Source: Agromyces luteolus
GTDB taxonomy: Bacteria > Actinomycetota > Actinomycetes > Actinomycetales > Microbacteriaceae
NCBI RefSeq assembly: GCF_009729855.1
Contig: NZ_WODA01000025.1
Coordinates: forward strand, 1 to 64,000
Length of the DNA: 64,000 nt
Reading direction: 5' to 3'
The notes under the pieces are model-generated. The model was not told where the DNA came from, ran no database searches, and saw only the letters and a list, made by a program, of their open reading frames with translations. Both the position numbers and the translations under genes were made by a program. Shown piece by piece: positions 37,344 to 46,446 of the stretch; position 1 is the first letter of the stretch, and each line of letters begins with the position of its first letter.

Positions 37344-38579
37344 ATGCTGACATCGTCGTCGAATCTCGAGACCCGTGCCGTCCACGCTGGAATGGAGGGG
37401 GTGCGCGAGCAGGGCTCCCACGTTCCCACCATCGATCTTTCCACGACGAACCCGCTCGGCGACGTCGAGAACGGCGGAATGTCCTACGAGGAGCTCGCGA
37501 CGGGCGGCTGCCTCACCGAGGGTCGCTCGGCGGTGTACCAGCGTCTCTGGCACCCGGGCGTCGCGCGGTTCGAGACCGCGCTCGCCGACCTCGAGGGCGC
37601 CGACGGCTCGGTCGCCTTCGCGAGCGGAATGGCCGCGCTCGCCGCGACGCTCATCGCCGCCACGACCGCGGGCACGCCGCACGTCGTCGCGGTGCGCCCG
37701 CTGTACGGCGGCAGCGACCACGTGCTCGAGAGCGGCCTGCTCGGCACGAGCGTCACCTGGACCGACGTCGACGGCATCCCCGCGGCCATCCGCCCCGACA
37801 CCGGTCTCGTGATCGTCGAGACGCCCGCGAACCCGACGCTCGAGCTCCTCGACCTGCGGCGGGTGGCGGATGCCGCGGGCAGTGTGCCGCTCCTCGTCGA
37901 CAACACCTTCGCGACCCCCGTGCTCCAGCGTCCGATCGAGCACGGCGCGACCCTCGTGCTGCACAGCGCGACCAAGTACCTCGGCGGACACGGCGACGCC
38001 ATGGGCGGCGTCGTCGCCGGCCCGATCGAATGGATCGAGCGCCTGCGCCGGGTGCGCGCCCTGACCGGCGGCCTGCTGCACCCGATGGGTGCGTACCTGC
38101 TCCACCGCGGCATCCGCACCCTGCCCGTGCGCGTACGCGCGCAGCAGGAGACCGCCGGCGAGCTCGCACGTCGCCTCGAGGCGCACCCCGCGGTCGCGCG
38201 CGTGCGCTACCCCGGCCTGCCCGGCCAGGACCCGCAGGGCCTCCTCGGCCGCCAGCTCGCCGGGCCCGGCTCGATCATCGCGATCGAACTGGCGGGCGGG
38301 TACGACGCGGCCTGCCGGTTCACCGAGGCATGCCGGCTCGTGACCCACGCGGTCTCGCTCGGCGGTGTCGACTCGCTCGTGCAGCACCCCGCGTCGCTCA
38401 CGCACCGGCCCGTCGCGGCGAACGCCAAGCCCGACGCCGGCGTCGTGCGCCTCTCGATCGGGCTGGAGCACGTCGACGACCTCACGGCCGACCTCATGGC
38501 CGCGCTCGACGCCGCGGCGGACGCTCAGGACCTCGGTCGCTCGTCGGAGCTCGCCGCGCCCGCGGACGCGCTGGGCTGA
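37344..38579 (+). CDS. Cys/Met metabolism PLP-dependent lyase (methionine gamma-lyase or cystathionine gamma-synthase type)
   Basis: A fold-type I PLP enzyme of 411 residues. The cofactor lysine lies in LHSATKYLGGHGD (about 210-222). YGGSDHVLESGL binds cofactor phosphate and tyrosine, and SLGGVDSLVQHPASLTH is the C-terminal signature. Members cleave or form C-S bonds of methionine, homocysteine or cystathionine, and sequence alone does not fix which. The Lrp neighbour favours amino-acid catabolism. The ATG fits a leaderless transcript (TAACCT, 6 nt). The last 55 bp overlap the convergent DHA2 transporter. Confidence 0.92.
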   Translation: MLTSSSNLETRAVHAGMEGVREQGSHVPTIDLSTTNPLGDVENGGMSYEELATGGCLTEGRSAVYQRLWHPGVARFETALADLEGADGSVAFASGMAALAATLIAATTAGTPHVVAVRPLYGGSDHVLESGLLGTSVTWTDVDGIPAAIRPDTGLVIVETPANPTLELLDLRRVADAAGSVPLLVDNTFATPVLQRPIEHGATLVLHSATKYLGGHGDAMGGVVAGPIEWIERLRRVRALTGGLLHPMGAYLLHRGIRTLPVRVRAQQETAGELARRLEAHPAVARVRYPGLPGQDPQGLLGRQLAGPGSIIAIELAGGYDAACRFTEACRLVTHAVSLGGVDSLVQHPASLTHRPVAANAKPDAGVVRLSIGLEHVDDLTADLMAALDAAADAQDLGRSSELAAPADALG

Positions 38580-39934
38580 CCCGACGGGGTCGGGTTCCGG
38601 ATGCCGATCCAGGACACGACGCCGCCGACGAGGAGGAGCGCGGCCGTCACGACGGCCACGCGGCGGTAGCCCTCGACGTCGAGGGTGCCCGCGACGATCG
38701 CGCCGATCGAGGCCACCGACACGAGCCCCGCGATGCGGGCGACGGCGTTGTTCACGGCGGAGCCGATGCCCGCGCGCGACGGGTCGACGGCGCCGAGGAT
38801 CGCCGAGGTCAGCGGGGCGACCGTCATCGCCATCCCGAGCCCGACCACGACCATGCCCGGGAACACCTGCCACCAGTACTGGACCGGGACGTCGACGACG
38901 ACCGTCATCAGGTAGCCGACGCCGACGACGATCGGCCCGGCGGTCATGAAGAGCCGCGGCCCGAACTTCCCGCCGAGCGTGCCGAACCAGGAGCCGAGGA
39001 TGACGAGCATCGCCGTCGGCGGCAGCGTGGCGAGGCCGGCGATGGTCGCCGGGAATCCGCCGACCTCCTGGAGGAAGATCGGCAGCGCGAAGAGGCCGAG
39101 CATGAACGCGGCGTAGATGAACCAGGTCGCGAGGTTGCCCGCGGCGAAGTTGCGCGCGCGGAACAACGACAGGGGCAGCATCGGCGTCGGCGCCCGCCGC
39201 TCCCACATCACGAAGGCGACGAGCGAGACGACTCCGACGGCCGCCGGGAGGAAGACGAGCGGATCGGCCCAGCCGAGCCGGCCCTGCTCGATGAGCGCGA
39301 ACACCGTGCCGCCGAGCCCCACGACGCCGAGCGCGGCGCCGAGCCAGTCGACCCGGGCGCGGTCGGGGTTCGGGTCGTCGCGGCCGAGCGGATGCAGCAT
39401 GACGAGCGCCATCGCGATGGGCAGCACGTTGATCGCGAACACGAGCCGCCACGACACGAGATCGACGAACGCCCCGCCGAGGATCGGCCCGATGAGGAAG
39501 GCGCTCGTGGTCCACGCCGTCCACCGTCCGATCGCGCGCGCCTGCTCGGCCCGCGGGAAGTTCGCGATGATGAGCGCGAGTGAGCTCGGCACGAGCAGCG
39601 CCCCTGCCGCGCCCTGGAAGGCGCGCGCCACGACCAGCACCGCGCCGTCGAGGGCGATCGCGCACGCGATCGAGGTGATGCCGAAGCCGACCAGTCCGAT
39701 GCGCAGGATCCTGAGCCGGCCGAACGAGTCGGAGAGCGACCCGGCGAGGAGGATCAGCGACCCGAGCGTCAGCAGGTAGGCGTCGACCGCCCACTGCTGG
39801 AGCGTCAGGCCGCCCCCGAGCTCGGACTCGATCGCCGGCAGGGCGATGTTGATGACCGCGCCGTCGAGGAACGCGATGAACGCCACGACGATCGCGACGA
39901 CGAGCACACGCGTCCGGCGGTCCATGCGCGCCAT
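38525..39934 (-). CDS. DHA2-family MFS multidrug transporter
   Basis: A 469-residue drug:proton antiporter with about 14 membrane helices, as in QacA/EmrB-like DHA2 proteins. Motifs: LDGAVINIALPAI in helix 1, motif A as LAGSLSDSFGRLRIL, RAFQGAAGALLVPSSLALI, and motif C GPILGGAFVDLVSWR. The ATG at 39934 has no strong Shine-Dalgarno. No regulator is adjacent. It overlaps the PLP lyase tail to tail by 55 bp, so the two transcripts have complementary ends. Confidence 0.9.
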   Translation of the reverse strand: MARMDRRTRVLVVAIVVAFIAFLDGAVINIALPAIESELGGGLTLQQWAVDAYLLTLGSLILLAGSLSDSFGRLRILRIGLVGFGITSIACAIALDGAVLVVARAFQGAAGALLVPSSLALIIANFPRAEQARAIGRWTAWTTSAFLIGPILGGAFVDLVSWRLVFAINVLPIAMALVMLHPLGRDDPNPDRARVDWLGAALGVVGLGGTVFALIEQGRLGWADPLVFLPAAVGVVSLVAFVMWERRAPTPMLPLSLFRARNFAAGNLATWFIYAAFMLGLFALPIFLQEVGGFPATIAGLATLPPTAMLVILGSWFGTLGGKFGPRLFMTAGPIVVGVGYLMTVVVDVPVQYWWQVFPGMVVVGLGMAMTVAPLTSAILGAVDPSRAGIGSAVNNAVARIAGLVSVASIGAIVAGTLDVEGYRRVAVVTAALLLVGGVVSWIGIRNPTPSGQPSASAGAASSDERPRS

Positions 39935-39983
39935 GCTACGCCGGGCCTCCGCCGGCGTCGGCGGCCCGGTGGCCCGACGCCGA

Positions 39984-41819
39984 TCAGCGTCCGGAGAGCC
40001 GCTTCCGCAGCATCTCGATGCGCGACTGGAGCTGCGTCACGGTCGCCTGGGCGACCTCGGGCCCGCCGCACGCGCGTCGCAGCTCGGCGTGCACGAGCGA
40101 GTGCGCCTGCCCCGTCTGGCGGGCGTACAGCCCGACGAGGCTGTTCAGCAGCGAGCGCTGCTCCTTCAACGTGCGGTACAGCGCGACCGGCTCGGCCCGT
40201 TCCTCGGCGCCGTCGCCGCCGTCGGACTCGTCCGCGGCCAGTGCGTGCCTGCGCCGGTCCGACGCGCGACGCGCCTGGCGTGCCTGGCGGTGGCGCAGGA
40301 GCTCGTGGACCTGCTCGGGCTCGAGGATGCCGGGGATGCCGATGAAGTCGAGCTCCTCGTCGCTGCCCGGCTCGGCGAACGTGCCGAAGTCGGTGCCGTC
40401 GAAGACGACGCGGTCGAACGTCGCGTCGGACCCGAGCGCCTGCCAGGTGAACTCGTCCTGGAGCTCGTCCGACCCCGTCTCCTCGCGGTTGGCGGCCTCG
40501 AGCAGACCGTCGTCGAGACCGGGCTCGTCGTCGCCGTCGCCGCTGCGCCGGTCGAGGGCGTGGTCGCGCTGGCGCTCGAGCTCGCCGGCGAGCGCCATGA
40601 GCACGGGCACGTTCGGGAGGAACACCGATGCCGTCTCGCCGCGGCGGCGCGCGCGCACGAACCGGCCGATCGCCTGCGCGAAGAACAGCGGGGTCGACGA
40701 GCTCGTCGCGTACACGCCCACCGCGAGGCGCGGCACGTCGACGCCCTCGGACACCATGCGCACTGCGACCATCCACCGGCTCGTGCCCTCCGAGAACTCC
40801 TCGATCCGGGCGGACGCCTCCTTCTCGTCGGAGAGCACCACGGTGACCTTCTCGCCGCACACGCGCTCGAGGATCTCGGCGTAGGCGCGAGCAGTCGACT
40901 GGTCGGTCGCGATCACGAGGCCACCTGCGTCGGGGATCGCGTGCCGCACCTCGCTGAGCCGCCGGTCGGCGGCCTGAAGCACGGACGGGATCCACTCCCC
41001 CGTCGGCTCGAGCGCGGTGCGCCACGCGGCCGAGTGGATGTCCTTCGTCGCGTCCTCGCCGAGGCACGCCTCCATCTCGTCGCCCGCCTTCGTGCGCCAG
41101 CGCATGCTGCCGGCGTAGACCATGAAGAGCACGGGGCGCACGACGCCGTCCTGCAGCGCCCGGCCGTAGCCGTAGTCGTAGTCGGTCCGGGAGACGCGGA
41201 CGCCCTGCTCGTCCGGGGCGTAGTCGACGAACGGGATGGGTGCGGTGTCGCTGCGGAAGGGCGTGCCGGTGAGCGAGAGCCGCCGGGTCGCGGGCTCGAA
41301 CGCCTCGCGGATCGCGTCGCCCCACGAGAGCGTGTCGCCCCCGTGGTGGACTTCGTCGAGGATCACGAGCGAGCGGCCCGAGAGCGTCAGCTCGCGGTGC
41401 AGCGCGGGCCGGACGGCGACCTGCGCGTACGTCACGGCGACGCCGTGGAAGTGCCGGGCGGACCGGCCGTGGGCGTTCCGGAACCCGGGATCGAGCCGGA
41501 TGCCGACGCGCGCAGCAGCATCCGCCCACTGCCGCTTCAGGTGGTCGGTGGGCGCGACGACCGTGATGCGGTCGATCGTGCGCCTGGCGCGGAGCTCGGC
41601 GGCGAGTCGCAGCGCGAAGGTCGTCTTGCCGGCACCGGGCGTCGCGGCCGCGAGGAAGTCGCGCGGCTCGGAGGCGAAGTACCGCTCGAGCGCCTCGGCC
41701 TGCCAGGCGCGGAGCTTCGACGCGGTTCCCCACGGCGCGCGGGCCGGGAACGAGGGCGAGAGGTGTTCGGCGGCCGAGGTGCCGGGCAGGTGACTGCCGG
41801 TGGGGGTCGCGTTGCTCAC
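39984..41819 (-). CDS. superfamily 2 DEAD/DEAH-box helicase
   Basis: A 611-residue SF2 helicase-like ATPase. LRAWQAEALERY resembles the Q motif, Walker A is ATPGAGKTT (about 58-66), motif Ia VVAPTDHLKRQW, motif II DEVHHG and motif III SLTGTPF. The second lobe has MVSEGVDVPRLAVGVYAT and QAIGRFVRARR. The C-terminal 170 residues are acidic then coiled. It resembles type III restriction/RAD25-like helicases, but no nuclease or methylase is nearby. The GTG at 41819 has TACAGT 8 nt upstream within a palindrome. The role is probably DNA repair or RNA processing. Confidence 0.88.
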   Translation of the reverse strand: MSNATPTGSHLPGTSAAEHLSPSFPARAPWGTASKLRAWQAEALERYFASEPRDFLAAATPGAGKTTFALRLAAELRARRTIDRITVVAPTDHLKRQWADAAARVGIRLDPGFRNAHGRSARHFHGVAVTYAQVAVRPALHRELTLSGRSLVILDEVHHGGDTLSWGDAIREAFEPATRRLSLTGTPFRSDTAPIPFVDYAPDEQGVRVSRTDYDYGYGRALQDGVVRPVLFMVYAGSMRWRTKAGDEMEACLGEDATKDIHSAAWRTALEPTGEWIPSVLQAADRRLSEVRHAIPDAGGLVIATDQSTARAYAEILERVCGEKVTVVLSDEKEASARIEEFSEGTSRWMVAVRMVSEGVDVPRLAVGVYATSSSTPLFFAQAIGRFVRARRRGETASVFLPNVPVLMALAGELERQRDHALDRRSGDGDDEPGLDDGLLEAANREETGSDELQDEFTWQALGSDATFDRVVFDGTDFGTFAEPGSDEELDFIGIPGILEPEQVHELLRHRQARQARRASDRRRHALAADESDGGDGAEERAEPVALYRTLKEQRSLLNSLVGLYARQTGQAHSLVHAELRRACGGPEVAQATVTQLQSRIEMLRKRLSGR

Positions 41820-41825
41820 TCTGCA

Positions 41826-41837
41826 GCACTGTAGTGC
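41826..41837. promoter_or_regulatory. palindrome over the helicase -10 element
   Basis: GCACT-GT-AGTGC is a perfect inverted repeat that contains the minus-strand TACAGT, which lies 8 nt before the GTG at 41819. A repressor bound here would block this leaderless promoter. Confidence 0.45.
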
Positions 41838-41871
41838 AGCCGACCGACACGGATGACTCGTCCGCGGGCCG

Positions 41872-42510
41872 TCACGCGAACGCGGCCGCCACGACCGGGC
41901 GCAGGATCCGATACGCCTCGCGAGGTGGGACGCGCGCGAAGGGTTCGAGCCTCAGGATGTATCGGCTGAAGATCAGCCCGATGATGACCTGCACCGCGGC
42001 GTGGGCTCGAGCGCGGGCTCGAGGGTCCGGAAGCTGTTCGGCCAGGGCATCCACGACCTCGTGCTCGATGTACTCGCGGAACGAGCGCAGGAGCTCCGGA
42101 TCCGTCATCGCGGATTCGATGAACGCCCGCATGGACGAACTCGACGCGGGATCCTCCCAGGTCAGCAGCACCGCTCGGAGGAGGCGATCGGCGACCCGCG
42201 CCGGGTCGCCGCCGACCGCACCTCGTGCGACGCGCGCAGGTCGGAGTTCGAGCGCGAACGCCGCGGCGAAGAGATCGCCCTTGGAACCGAAGTAGTAGCT
42301 GACGAGCGCGACGTCGACATCGGATGTGGAGGCGATCGCCCGCATCGTCGCCCCGCGATACCCGCGTTCGACGAACGCGGCGCGCGCTTCACTCAGGATG
42401 CGCTCGCGACGACTCGGGCCGCCTCGTGCCGGGCGCCCTCGCCGTTTATTCATCAGCGCCCCGTGTTGTGCGCTCGCATCGTCCGCAATGCTCGGCCTCG
42501 CCCGGTCCAT
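41872..42510 (-). CDS. TetR-family transcriptional regulator
   Basis: A TetR repressor of about 212 residues with the N-terminal helix-turn-helix in ATMRAIASTSDVDVALVSYYFGSKGDLF and a helical ligand domain (LLRAVLLTWEDP, YIEHEVVDALAEQL) like the TetR_C group that follows PaaR-type regulators. The ATG at 42510 has TATCGT 7 nt upstream (leaderless). An ATG at 42453, with GGGGCG upstream, is the alternative and gives a more usual length of 193. It is divergent from the unknown gene at 42585, with TGAATTCA over its start as a possible operator. Confidence 0.9.
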   Translation of the reverse strand: MDRARPSIADDASAQHGALMNKRRGRPARGGPSRRERILSEARAAFVERGYRGATMRAIASTSDVDVALVSYYFGSKGDLFAAAFALELRPARVARGAVGGDPARVADRLLRAVLLTWEDPASSSSMRAFIESAMTDPELLRSFREYIEHEVVDALAEQLPDPRARARAHAAVQVIIGLIFSRYILRLEPFARVPPREAYRILRPVVAAAFA

Positions 42511-42517
42511 GAATTCA

Positions 42518-42523
42518 ACGATA
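42518..42523 (-). promoter_or_regulatory. leaderless-type -10 element
   Basis: TATCGT on the minus strand ends 7 nt before the ATG at 42510. The 8-bp palindrome TGAATTCA (42510-42517) lies between them. Confidence 0.5.
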
Positions 42524-42584
42524 TTGCCACCCGTGCTCGCTCGGATCCACCCTTGAGTCCTACGACGATGGAGAGGTGCCCACG

Positions 42585-43367
42585 ATGAACGCTGAGATTC
42601 ACACATCCTGGACGACTGCTCGCCTGGTCGAGCCGTCCACGAACGGCTTCCTGTTCGTCGGGATCAGCTCCGGCCGATGGCCGATTCCGCCTGCCGTGCC
42701 GTCCAAGCGACGTCGCGCCGCCCTGGGCCGGTTGCACCGGCTGCGGGCGCTGTTCGCCACCGTCGATGGCGTGCGACGCGCCGACGTGTTCCGCGCGACG
42801 CTGGTGCCGCCCGGCACCAGTCGCGGGTTCGAGGGGCAGTACGCCGATCGGGCCGTGTACGACGCCGTGCTGTTGGTGGAGACCGGCTCGGTGGACGACG
42901 CCGCTGCGCTGGCCGCCCACCCCGCCGTGACCGCGCTCGGGGAGGAGTTCCCGACCCGGTTGACGTTCGCCGCGAGGAACGTGCGCCGGATCGGCCCGGT
43001 GGACCACGAGCGCCCCGGCGTGTTCCTGTTCAACTACTTCACCGCCGACGACGTCGCCGGCAACCTGCACGCCTGGCAGTACACCGCGGGCTGGTTCCAG
43101 GACGAGACCGCCCTCGACAACTCGACCGTCCTGGAGCCGCTCGACGGGGCGAGCTTCACGGTCGTGAACCACTGCCGGTGGGACCACTACCGGGACATCG
43201 TTCCCGCGCTCGTCACCCGGCGCAGTTTCCGGACCTTCGTGCTGCGCACGTTCGCCGACCACCGAGTCGCGCCGAGGCCGGTCCTCTACGCGCTCGACCG
43301 ATCGCGGCGCACGCCCGCACGGCCGACGGTCGACGGCGCGACGCCCGAGCGGCGCGCGCGTGGATGA
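42585..43367 (+). CDS. unrecognised protein, possibly tandem dimeric alpha/beta-barrel domains
   Basis: I do not recognise this 260-residue protein. It reads as two halves, each with a ferredoxin-like beta-alpha-beta pattern: RADVFRATLVPP with YDAVLLVETGSVDDAAAL, then VFLFNYFTA with FTVVNHCRWDHYRDIVPAL. The second half holds the striking WQYTAGWFQDETALDN and HCRWDHY motifs, reminiscent of antibiotic-biosynthesis-monooxygenase/EthD barrels, which bind aromatic or heme-like ligands. No signal peptide. The ATG follows GGAGAGG by 8 nt. A divergent TetR gene suggests it is induced by a small molecule. Confidence 0.82.
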   Translation: MNAEIHTSWTTARLVEPSTNGFLFVGISSGRWPIPPAVPSKRRRAALGRLHRLRALFATVDGVRRADVFRATLVPPGTSRGFEGQYADRAVYDAVLLVETGSVDDAAALAAHPAVTALGEEFPTRLTFAARNVRRIGPVDHERPGVFLFNYFTADDVAGNLHAWQYTAGWFQDETALDNSTVLEPLDGASFTVVNHCRWDHYRDIVPALVTRRSFRTFVLRTFADHRVAPRPVLYALDRSRRTPARPTVDGATPERRARG

Positions 43368-43399
43368 GGTGCCCTGGCGATCGCCGGCGGGCGCACGTG

Positions 43400-43405
43400 C
43401 AGAAT
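43400..43405 (+). promoter_or_regulatory. leaderless-type -10 element
   Basis: CAGAAT followed by GGAGGC and then the ATG at 43412. GGAGG is too close to the ATG to act as a Shine-Dalgarno. Confidence 0.55.
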
Positions 43406-43411
43406 GGAGGC

Positions 43412-44215
43412 ATGGTCACCCAGCAGCATCCCTGGTCGAGATATGTCGCGATCGGCGACTCGTTCACGGAGGGCATCGGGGACCCCGAGCCCGGCGTACC
43501 GGGCGGCCACCGCGGCTGGGCCGACCGCGTCGCGGAGGTGCTCTCGCAGGGCGCCGACGACTTCGCGTACGCGAACCTCGCGATCCGCGGCCGGCTCATC
43601 CAGCAGATCATCGACGAGCAGGTCGAGCCCGCCGTCGAGCTGCGACCGGACCTCATCACGATCTCGGCGGGCGGCAACGACGTCATCCGTCCGCGCACCG
43701 ACCCCGACGAGATCTCGGCGCGGTTCGAGTACGCGATCGAGCGCCTCGCACGCGACCGGGCGACGATCGTCATCTTCACCGGCGTCGACGTCGGCTTCTC
43801 CCCCGTGTTCCGCGGCATCCGCGGCAAGGTCGCGATCTACAACGAGAACCTCCGCGCGATCGCGCAGAAGCACGACTGCCTCGTGGCCGACCAGTGGGCG
43901 CTCGCCGAGATCCAGGACGAGCGCATGTGGGACCGCGACCGCCTCCACCTGAACTCGCTCGGCCACCACACCGTGGCCCGGATGGTGCTGCAGGCGCTCA
44001 ACGTGGAGAACGACCTCGAGCCGATGAAGCCCGAGCCGCTGCCCGAGCGCTCGTGGCGCGAGGCCCGCACCGAGGACCTCTCGTGGGCGCGCGAGTACCT
44101 CGTTCCGTGGGTGATCCGCCGCATCCGGCACCAGTCGTCGGGCGACCTCGTCACGCCGAAGCGGCCGGCGGCCGGGCCGTACTCGTCGCGCCCGGAGTCG
44201 ACGCCAGGCGGCTGA
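43412..44215 (+). CDS. SGNH/GDSL-family hydrolase
   Basis: A 267-residue esterase-like enzyme with all SGNH blocks: Ser in AIGDSFTEG (about 11-19), Gly, Asn in SAGGND (about 87-92), and the catalytic Asp-His pair in DRLHLNSLGH (about 177-186). No signal peptide, so it is cytoplasmic, perhaps acting on acyl or acetyl esters. The C-terminal 60 residues are outside the fold and basic. The ATG with a CAGAAT -10 box 6 nt upstream suggests a leaderless mRNA. Confidence 0.92.
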   Translation: MVTQQHPWSRYVAIGDSFTEGIGDPEPGVPGGHRGWADRVAEVLSQGADDFAYANLAIRGRLIQQIIDEQVEPAVELRPDLITISAGGNDVIRPRTDPDEISARFEYAIERLARDRATIVIFTGVDVGFSPVFRGIRGKVAIYNENLRAIAQKHDCLVADQWALAEIQDERMWDRDRLHLNSLGHHTVARMVLQALNVENDLEPMKPEPLPERSWREARTEDLSWAREYLVPWVIRRIRHQSSGDLVTPKRPAAGPYSSRPESTPGG

Positions 44216-44263
44216 CCCGGCGCCCCGACCGAGCCCGGCGACCCGCCGAGCCCACCGCGCCGC

Positions 44264-45571
44264 TCAGCCGGCGGGCGGTTCGGCGACGACGCCCTCGTCG
44301 AGCGCGCCCGGGTTCGACAGGCGCCACCACGCGCCGGGGTCCTCGAGCGCGCCGTCGACCACGAGCGGGACCTCGATCACCTGCGAGCCGGCCGTGACCG
44401 TCGCGGTCCCGACCTCCGCACCGTCGGCGACGAGGCGGAGGGCGTCGGCCCGGACGGCGACGTCGACGGGCGTGTCCGACCAGACCACGACCGTCGCCCC
44501 CTCGGTCGCCCTCGCCTCGGCGGCGTCGCCCCACGGCGTCGCGTACGCGGCGAGGGGCCGCCCGGCCTCGAGCGCGACGACCTCGTGGAACCCCGGTCCG
44601 ATCGAGTCGACCAGTCCGGCCACGGCCTCGCGCACGACCGCGTGCGTGTCGCCGCCGAGCACGACGCCGACCAGGGTGACGGATGCCTCGCCCACCGCGA
44701 CGTCGGCGGAGAACAGCAGGTTCGCCGCGTCATCCGTCGTCCCCGTCTTGATGCCGTCGATCCCGTGCGTGCCCAGCAGGCGGTTCGAGTTCTTGATCGT
44801 GCCGAGTTCCGGGATGGCGACCGACTGCGTGGCGACGATCTCGGCCAGCGTCGGGTTCTCGAGGGCGATCTCGCCGAGTCGGACGAGATCGGCGGCCGTG
44901 CTGACGTCGTCGAGCGAGAGCCCGCTCGTGTCGACCACGCGGGTCTCGGTGAGTTCGTGCGCGGCGAGCCAGTCGGTCGCCCGCGCGAGGTAGGCGTCGA
45001 CCGAGCCGAACGCCCAGTTCGCGATCGAGATGCTGTAGTTGTTGCCCGAGGGCAGCATCATCGCCTCGAGGCTCTCCTTCAGCGAGAGCTCGGAGCCCGC
45101 GACGACCGGCGCGACCGACCCGTTCTGCGCGATCATGTCCCAGTAGATGTCGATGTCGGCGTCCGTGTACGCGATCTGCGGGCCCCCCTCGCCCTCGGGG
45201 ATGGGGTGCTCCTCGAGCACGACGAGCGCGGTGACGACCTTCGCGATGCTGGCCATCGGCATCGGCGTGTCCTCGCCGCCCGCGGCCATGAGGCCGTCGA
45301 AGCCGACCGCACCGACCGCCCAGGTGCCGAAGCCCGGCTGGTCGACGGCCTGCGCCTCGGCGACGAGGGGCGCCGGGTCGTCGATCGCGGGCTCGGCGAC
45401 CGGGATCGGCGCGCCGAGCGCCGACGACGTGTAGATCCCGCCGCCGACGAGCAGGCCGAGCAGGACCGTGAGGATGGCGACCGCGACGATCCGTCGCCGC
45501 CGGTACACCGCGGCCGACGGTTTCGAGGGTCGCGTCGGGGCGGGCGGGGCCGGGTCGAGCGTGCGAGACAT
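44264..45571 (-). CDS. D-alanyl-D-alanine carboxypeptidase (penicillin-binding protein, S11)
   Basis: A 435-residue peptidoglycan-trimming enzyme. A membrane anchor (about 32-55) follows a Pro-rich cytoplasmic tail. The S11 motifs are ASIAK (Ser-x-x-Lys, about 108-112), SGN in PSGNNYS, and KTG in GIKTGTTDD. It should remove the terminal D-Ala of pentapeptides outside the membrane. The C-terminal 100 residues form a beta-rich domain. The ATG has TATCCT 7 nt upstream. It is convergent with the SGNH gene. Confidence 0.92.
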   Translation of the reverse strand: MSRTLDPAPPAPTRPSKPSAAVYRRRRIVAVAILTVLLGLLVGGGIYTSSALGAPIPVAEPAIDDPAPLVAEAQAVDQPGFGTWAVGAVGFDGLMAAGGEDTPMPMASIAKVVTALVVLEEHPIPEGEGGPQIAYTDADIDIYWDMIAQNGSVAPVVAGSELSLKESLEAMMLPSGNNYSISIANWAFGSVDAYLARATDWLAAHELTETRVVDTSGLSLDDVSTAADLVRLGEIALENPTLAEIVATQSVAIPELGTIKNSNRLLGTHGIDGIKTGTTDDAANLLFSADVAVGEASVTLVGVVLGGDTHAVVREAVAGLVDSIGPGFHEVVALEAGRPLAAYATPWGDAAEARATEGATVVVWSDTPVDVAVRADALRLVADGAEVGTATVTAGSQVIEVPLVVDGALEDPGAWWRLSNPGALDEGVVAEPPAG

Positions 45572-45578
45572 CCGTTGC

Positions 45579-45584
45579 AGGATA
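45579..45584 (-). promoter_or_regulatory. leaderless-type -10 element
   Basis: TATCCT on the minus strand, then GCAACGG, then the ATG at 45571 of the carboxypeptidase gene. Confidence 0.55.
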
Positions 45585-45594
45585 CCCAGCCGAC

Positions 45595-46392
45595 CTATGC
45601 GAGCGCGTACAGCGCCACGGCGGCGGCCGCTGCGACGTTCAGCGAGTCGACGCCGTGCGCCATCGGGATCGTCACGATGGCGTCGGCGGCGGCGAGCGCC
45701 TGCCGGGAGAGGCCGTCGCCCTCGGCGCCGAGCACGAGCGCGAGCCGCTCGGGCGGGTCGGCGGCGAGCTCCCGCAGCGTGACGGCGTCGTCGGCGAGTG
45801 CGAGGGCCGCGACCCGGAAGCCGTGCGCGGTGAGCAACTCGCGCGCCTCGGTCCATTCGGGCAGGCGGGTCCACGGCACCTGGAACACCGTGCCCATGCT
45901 CACGCGGACGCTCCGCCGGTAGAGCGGGTCGGCGCATCGCGGCGTCACCAGTACGGCGTCCGCGCCGAGCGCCGCGACCGACCGCAGGATCGCGCCGACG
46001 TTCGTGTGGTCGACGATGTCCTCGAGGATGACGACGCGCCGGGCATCCGCGAGGAGGGCGGCGGGGTCGGGCAGCTCCGGCCGTTCGAACGCGGCGAGCG
46101 CGCCGCGGTGCACGCGGTACCCGGTGATGGCCTCGAGACCGGCGGGGTCGGCGAGGTGCACGGGGATGTCGAACGGCGCCAGGTGCGGCTCGAGGTCGGC
46201 GAGCCACTTCTCCTCCATGAGCACCGAGCGCGGCGTGCAGCCGGCCGCGATCGCGCGACGGATGACCTTGGCCGACTCGGCGATGAAGACGCCCCGCTCG
46301 GGCTCGGTGATGCTGCGGAGCGCGACGTCCGTGAGCCTGGCGTAGTCCGCGACGGCGTCGGATGTCGCGTCCGTGACGTGTTCGATGCGCAT
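45595..46392 (-). CDS. SpoU/TrmH-family RNA 2'-O-methyltransferase
   Basis: A 265-residue SPOUT methyltransferase that should 2'-O-methylate rRNA or tRNA. After an N-terminal substrate-binding domain (about 10-95), the knot holds motif 1 in DHTNVGAILRSVAALG, motif 2 in LVLGAEGDGLS and motif 3 in IPMAHGVDSLNVAAAAAVALY. The precise target is not evident. The ATG at 46392 has GGGAGGA 4 nt upstream. The carboxypeptidase gene follows but has its own promoter. Confidence 0.93.
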   Translation of the reverse strand: MRIEHVTDATSDAVADYARLTDVALRSITEPERGVFIAESAKVIRRAIAAGCTPRSVLMEEKWLADLEPHLAPFDIPVHLADPAGLEAITGYRVHRGALAAFERPELPDPAALLADARRVVILEDIVDHTNVGAILRSVAALGADAVLVTPRCADPLYRRSVRVSMGTVFQVPWTRLPEWTEARELLTAHGFRVAALALADDAVTLRELAADPPERLALVLGAEGDGLSRQALAAADAIVTIPMAHGVDSLNVAAAAAVALYALA

Positions 46393-46446
46393 GGGTCCTC
46401 CCGGGTCGGCGCGCCCTCCGGAAACATCCCGGAAAAGCCGCATGTC

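Noticed and set aside
37259-39583. 774-codon plus-strand frame over the PLP lyase and DHA2 exporter
   Set aside because: Low-complexity Arg/Ala/Asp product; the opposite and shifted frames encode clear families.
39984-41819. SF2 helicase as part of a phage-defence or restriction system
   Set aside because: No methylase, nuclease or other defence gene is nearby, and the neighbours are housekeeping or transport genes.
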